A stretch of 64,000 nucleotides of DNA. Origin: Aptenodytes patagonicus. Taxonomy: Eukaryota > Chordata > Aves > Sphenisciformes > Spheniscidae. The stretch covers positions 372,001-436,000 of the forward strand of contig NW_027472023.1 in assembly GCF_965638725.1 (NCBI RefSeq), given 5' to 3'. This document shows, one piece after another, positions 59,770 to 64,000 of the stretch. The number at the start of each line of letters is the position of its first letter. The first letter of the stretch is position 1. The notes under the pieces were generated by a model. That model was not told where the DNA came from. It saw only the letters and a list, made by a program, of their open reading frames with translations, and did no database searches. Both the position numbers and the translations under genes were made by a program.

Positions 59770-61040
59770 CCTGTTGTTTCCTGGGTCCTCCTTGCCCTGC
59801 TTGAAGACAGGAGTGACATTTGCTTTCCTCCAGTCCTCTGGCAATTCTTCCAATCACCATGACCCATCAAAGATTAGCAAGGGTGGCCTTGCAGTGCCAT
59901 CAGCCAGATCCCTCAGCGCTCGCGGGTACGTCCCATCTGTGCCCATGCACTTCTGTATGTCCAGTTTCCTTAAGTATTCCCTGACCTGATCCTCTTCCGC
60001 CAGGGGTACGTCTGCCTTGCTCCAGCCTTTCCTCCAGCCTTTGTGACCTGGGATTCCTGAAGGCCAGTCAGGCTGGTAGAGACAGAGGCAAAGGCGGCCT
60101 TCAGTGCCTCAGCCTTTCCCACGTCCTGTGTCCCCAGGACCCCCGCCTCGTTCAGCAGCGGGCCCTGTCACGAAATGAGTGGTTTAGATTGCTTAAAGAA
60201 TCACCGTCAAACGTATTAGCAGAAGAGGTTTTAATATGATGTTGTAAAAGCGCAACTTAAGAAAGTTCGATGGCAAGGTTCACTCTACTAATTACTGCAT
60301 GGAAGAAACATACAAAGGAAAATTGAGTTACACTCGAGTTAGAATGATTCACAGAGAGCGCGGAGATGCAGAAAGGTAAGGAGGACCCTCCCATTGAGCC
60401 ATGAGGTTCAGAGTGGCCCCCCTTGCTTTCTGAATTCCTCCTTCGAGAGGAGTCTACGTATCAAAGTTACCAAGACCAAATCCAAGTTACCATACTACAA
60501 GGTTATGCGCAGTATCGGTCGCTTACCGAAGATCTGTTGTTGGTAAAAGGTCTCTCTGCCTTGAGGAGCAACCTTGAGAGGTCTCCCAGCTCAAGGGGAG
60601 ATCACCGCCACGCAGCCAGCTGCTTAGCAGGGAGAGCTCAAAGAAGGCTCACCTAGGCTGTCATAGTTAGGGGATAAAGCGGTTGGCTCCTAGTCAAAGT
60701 ACATGCGGTGGAAAAGGTATACGTGAGACTCCTTGTACCCACAACATTCTTTGTTCCTTGATAAATGAGTCTTGGAAAAGCCACCCACTATTCATGTGTT
60801 AGTTGCGTGGTCGGTGTTCCAAGCTCATATGCACTGATGCTCACTGTGTCACTCTGCTCCTTTGTGGGTTTTCAGAGAACAGGTTGAAACTAGGGGAGTT
60901 CACGCCTGGCTACGGCTCAGGCCTTTACCCCTTCCGGAGCCTGCACCAAACCACCGCCAGTCTGGTCAGGGGTCAAGCGCACCCGTCACAGGCCCCCATT
61001 TCCCCTCGCCGTCCTTCTGTCACCTACGTACTCACAGGCA
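59770..61040 (-). mobile_element. CR1 LINE fragment, split by a solo LTR
   Basis: The minus strand encodes the CR1 stretch LPEDWRKANVTPVFKQGK just before the polymerase domain. The element is interrupted at 60166-60990; the flanks rejoin as a normal CR1 sequence across GGCCC. The right part fades at about 61040. Confidence 0.85.
60166..60990. mobile_element. Solo LTR (825 bp) inside CR1
   Basis: The segment begins TGTCACGAAATG and ends CCCGTCACA. GGCCC occurs directly on both sides (60161-60165 and 60991-60995), an exact 5-bp target duplication. The sequence differs from the other LTRs in the window. Orientation was not determined. Confidence 0.8.
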
Positions 61041-61769
61041 GCGCTGGGGCTGCGATGGGGTGTTTGGAGGGGTTGTATGCACAATTAAATGGTGCATTTA
61101 ATACCCAGCGGCTGGGCCCTGATCACACCCCACAGTCCTAAGAAGATGCTGACACGAACACACTTCAAGCCAGGCCCTTTAGTGGGGTTAATCCCGGTAT
61201 GGGGGGGGACACAGAACACCCCCCGGCCCGGGGTGGGAATGGGGGATGGGCAGGGCGCCTCCACTCCCCATGCTGCGCGGGAGAGGCAGAGCCAGGGTAT
61301 GCGGAAGCAGGGGCTGGTACCTGGTGGGTGGCAAAGGGATTTGCAGGGGATTGTGGGGCCCGGGGTTGGGCAGGGATGCCTGGGGAAGGGTTTTGTGGTG
61401 CTTTCACTTCTGCAGCCCCGTGATGTGCGCTTCTATGTCAGGAAAGCTCTCCAGCCACGGGTGCGTATCACTGGGACACGGCACCCTTGGGGAGATGTGG
61501 CACTGCAGGGGCGCCTGTGGGGTGAGGAGCCATTTCCCTGCCAGGGTGCCAGGCCCGCTGTGCTGGACACCCACGGGATGGGGGCACTGGCACACTTGCT
61601 CACCCCCACCCCAAGCACAGCCCCAGCAAGGCCTTACCGCCTCGAGCTTCACCTGGTCATCCCCGGGCACCCCAGCTCTCCTCGGCTATTAGCCGTTTAT
61701 GAGCAAATAGCCCCACAACTGCCCCAAACAGCTTCAGAGACCACCTCAGCCCACAGACACCCGCAGAAG
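61041..61769. other. No gene established; one exon-like stretch on the minus strand
   Basis: On the minus strand a short segment near 61462-61401 follows a CCGTGTCCCAG acceptor-like site and reads THPWLESFPDIEAHITGLQK before a stop. A second segment ends at a GTAAGG donor near 61638 after DDQVKLEA. They could be exons of an unknown gene, but I cannot identify it. Confidence 0.2.
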
Positions 61770-63200
61770 CTACCTGCCCCCACACTCCCCCATCTCCCCA
61801 AAGACTCCACATGCCTTCTGGACACCCCTGATGTCCCCAAATACCCCACTCACTGCCCCCATCCCCCCCTACACCTCCAAATGACCAGGGCCTTTACAGG
61901 TACCCTGAGTCACACAATCGCCCCAAATACCCCAAGTACTCCTGACATCTCCCAGATATGCCTGTTTCCAGACAGTCTCCAGAACCCCCCCCATGTCCCC
62001 AAACACCCCGCTAACTGCGCCTTCATTCTCTGATCCCCCCAGGCACCCCATTTGCCCCGTTCCCTGTTACCCTATGTCGTGGTTTAATCTCAGTCAGCAA
62101 CTAAGCACCACGCAGCCGCTCGCTCACTCCCCCCCACCCGGTGGGATGGGGGAGAGAAATGGAAGAGCACAAGTTAGAAAAAAACTCGTGGGTTGAGATA
62201 AAAACAGTTTAATAATTGAAATAAAATTATAATAATAATATGATGATAATAATAATAATACACAAAACAAGTGATGCACAGTACAATTGCTCACCACCCG
62301 CCGACCGATGCCCAGCCAGTCCCCGAGCAGCGGCCCCCCCCCGGCCAGCTTTCCCCAGTTTATGTACTGAGCATGACGTCACATGGTACGGAATGTCCCT
62401 TTGGCCAGTTTGGCTGTGCCCCCTCCCAGCTTCTTGTGCACCTCCAGCCTTCTCAGTCGGTAGAGCATGGGAAGCTGAAAAGTCCTTGGCTCGTGTAAGC
62501 ATTACCTAGCAACAACTAAAACATCGGTGCATTATCAACTTTGTTCTCATCCTAAATCCAAAACACTGTACCAGCTACTAGAAAGGAAATTAACTCTATC
62601 CCTGCCGAAACCAGGACACCCTAACGTCCTCCATCCACCTACCACCCCCAACTCTCCATATGCCCTGTTTACGACCTTACACATGCCAGACCTGCCCAGG
62701 GTACCCTTCATCCCCTCTGTTACCCACTCAGTGCCCCCGATCCCCTCAGTTAACCCCAGAAACCTCAGCCCCAAAGATGCCTCTGCTTCCCCCCAGACAG
62801 CCCCGATACCCTCAGTTACCCTTCCAGGCATCCCAGCTCTCCCGCTCGGATGTCTTCAATCTACTCAAATGCCCCCTAAATGCCACTGGTCACCTCAGTT
62901 TCCCCCACAAGACCCCGATCCCCTCAGTTACCCCCTCAGAAGACCCCGATCCCTTCAGTTCCCCCCTCCAGACACCTCCAATCCTTTGAGTTCCCCTCAG
63001 ACTCCCTCCATCTCCTCACTTCCCCCCTGCACACCCTCCATTGCCTTCACTTCTCCCCAGACACCCCCATCATCTTAGCTCTCTCCCAACACCCCCGACC
63101 CCTTTACCTCCCCCACCCATACCCTCCTGATCCCATCAGTTCCCCCCAGACAGCCCACTCCTTCCAGGTACCCCAGGCACCTGCTCCCCCCAAGGTCCTG
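61770..63200. repeat. C-rich minisatellite, interrupted by an LTR
   Basis: Irregular units such as GACCCCGATCCCCTCAGTTACC and CCCCAAATACCCC, roughly 20-30 bases, run on both sides of the LTR at 62075-62618. Confidence 0.75.
62075..62618 (-). mobile_element. Solo LTR, same family as 31463-32055, opposite strand
   Basis: On the minus strand it begins TGTCCTGGTTTCGGCAGGG and ends AAACCACGACA, alignable along its length with the first LTR. CCCTA flanks it exactly (62070-62074 and 62619-62623). An ATAATAATA microsatellite has grown inside it near 62225-62262. Confidence 0.9.
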
Positions 63201-63250
63201 CTTCCTCCAGAATCCCCCTGGCCCGGTCCCTGGCCAGGCCCTGCACTCAC

Positions 63251-63286
63251 AATGCCGGGCAGGTCGCCATACTTGGGGTCAGACGT
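63251..63286 (-). pseudogene. DCTN2-like first exon with the start codon reading ACG
   Basis: The minus strand reads SDPKYGDLPGI followed at once by a GTGAGT donor (63250-63245). DPKYADLPGI is the conserved start of dynactin subunit 2, a dynein cofactor that is also on human 12q13. The codon where ATG is expected is ACG (63286-63284) in a GCC-ACG context. The next DCTN2 exon was not found in 61041-63250, apart from a weak DDQ resemblance near 61650. A lost start in a duplicate, an alternative start, or a substitution error are all possible. Confidence 0.45.
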
Positions 63287-63637
63287 GGCCGGGGGAGCAT
63301 TTACAAGGGAGTGCGATGGAAGGGAGTTCTTCCCCCCACCACAGTCTGGGTGGAGGGCCATGGTGGGGAGCTCTTTCCCCAAAAAAGGTGGAGGCTGAGG
63401 GGGGGAGTTGTTTCCTCCCCAAAAAGGAGTGGTGACACAGAAGAAGAACATAGAAAGGGAACTGGGAAGGATTCACAGGGAAAACTAAATCCAGTCAGTG
63501 GCACTGAGCACAGGAAACCCTTCCATGATGAGTTTGCCCACTTCGTGGCTTTCTTTGGTTTGCTCTTCCCAGTGGTATCCTGGTTGGGTATTTTTCCAGT
63601 TTCCGGCCCAATATTGGTGCTGTAGCAGAGGTTTGTT
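63287..63637. other. No gene recognised
   Basis: Mixed sequence with two CCCCAAAAA-type stretches (about 63378 and 63417). If the exon at 63251-63286 belongs to a living gene, its promoter should be here, but no CpG island or known site stands out. Confidence 0.35.
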
Positions 63638-64000
63638 TTCATAGAACCATCGAATCATAGAATGGTTTGGCTTGGAAAGGACCTTTAAAGGTCATCTAGT
63701 CCAACCCCGCCCTGCAATGAGCAGGGACTTCTTCAACTAGACCAGGTTGCTCAAAGCCCCGTCCAGCCTGACCTTGAATGTTTTCAGGGATGGGGCATCT
63801 ACAGCCTCTCCGGGCAACCTGTGCCAGTGTTTCACCACCCTCAGCATAAAAAATTTCTTCCATATACCTAGTCTGAATCTACCTTCTTTTGGTTTAATAC
63901 CATTACCCCTGGCCCTATCGCTGCAGGCCCTACTAAAAAGCCTGTCCCCATCTTTCTTATAAGCCCCCTTTCAGTATTGAAAGGCTGCAATAAGGTCTCC
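63638..64000 (-). mobile_element. CR1 LINE 3' end, running off the window
   Basis: From 63638 (CATAGAACCATCGAATCATAG) the reverse complement is a standard CR1 3' end; the coding part continues past 64000. Confidence 0.92.

Noticed and set aside
61401..61640. Terminal exon of an unknown gene on the minus strand
   Set aside because: The exon-like reading (THPWLESFPDIEAH) has plausible splice signals, but I could not match it to a protein, and no poly(A) signal follows; kept only as a note.

Overview
This window looks like bird DNA, probably a GC-rich microchromosome. It carries many CR1 LINE fragments with ORF2-type reverse-transcriptase reading frames and CR1 3' ends, avian-type solo LTRs, a provirus with an alpharetrovirus-like envelope, dense GC-rich minisatellites, and a neighbouring MFSD5-ESPL1 gene pair that is also adjacent on human 12q13. 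The species cannot be named from the sequence.

Layout. (1) Positions 1-28956 are a head-to-tail tandem array with a unit of about 4056 bp: seven complete units and the end of an eighth gene copy at the left edge. Copies are almost identical. Each unit holds the 3' eight exons of a small gene for a coiled-coil protein with one membrane segment close to its C-terminus, best described as TMEM191-like. The stop codon is only 13 bp from an AATAAA signal. One copy (14220-16399) has an in-frame stop. (2) Positions 28957-38160 hold CA, C-rich and TTGCAC-type minisatellites, two CR1 elements and one solo LTR inside a CR1. (3) Positions 38322-39664 hold MFSD5, intact except for one reading-frame break in a G run. 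(4) Positions 41811-44010 hold a cell-cycle-type promoter followed by only the N-terminal part of separase (ESPL1), broken by several frame shifts and a stop. (5) Positions 45556-49705, minus strand, hold three degraded relatives of the array gene in inverted orientation: an old divergent paralogue, a nearly complete copy that has lost its poly(A) signal, and a scrap of a third copy joined at a deletion scar. (6) Positions 50279-55004 hold a provirus on the minus strand inserted into a CR1, with a 6-bp target duplication, a lysine-tRNA primer site, truncated gag, no pol, and an alpharetrovirus-like env followed by a second, different env tail. (7) Positions 56520-59111 hold fragments of another retroviral pol. 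(8) Positions 59770-64000 hold CR1 pieces, two more solo LTRs with clear 5-bp target duplications, C-rich repeats, and what looks like the first exon of DCTN2 whose start codon reads ACG.

The picture is a local gene amplification next to damaged conserved genes. The array gene exists as a recently homogenised plus-strand block and as an older, decaying inverted block on the other side of MFSD5-ESPL1, and separase ends next to the inverted block. The damage may be real (a degenerate duplicate of the 12q13-like region) or partly due to errors in GC-rich homopolymers. Exon boundaries were placed by eye from splice signals and phase; family names rest on remembered family architecture, not on a search.
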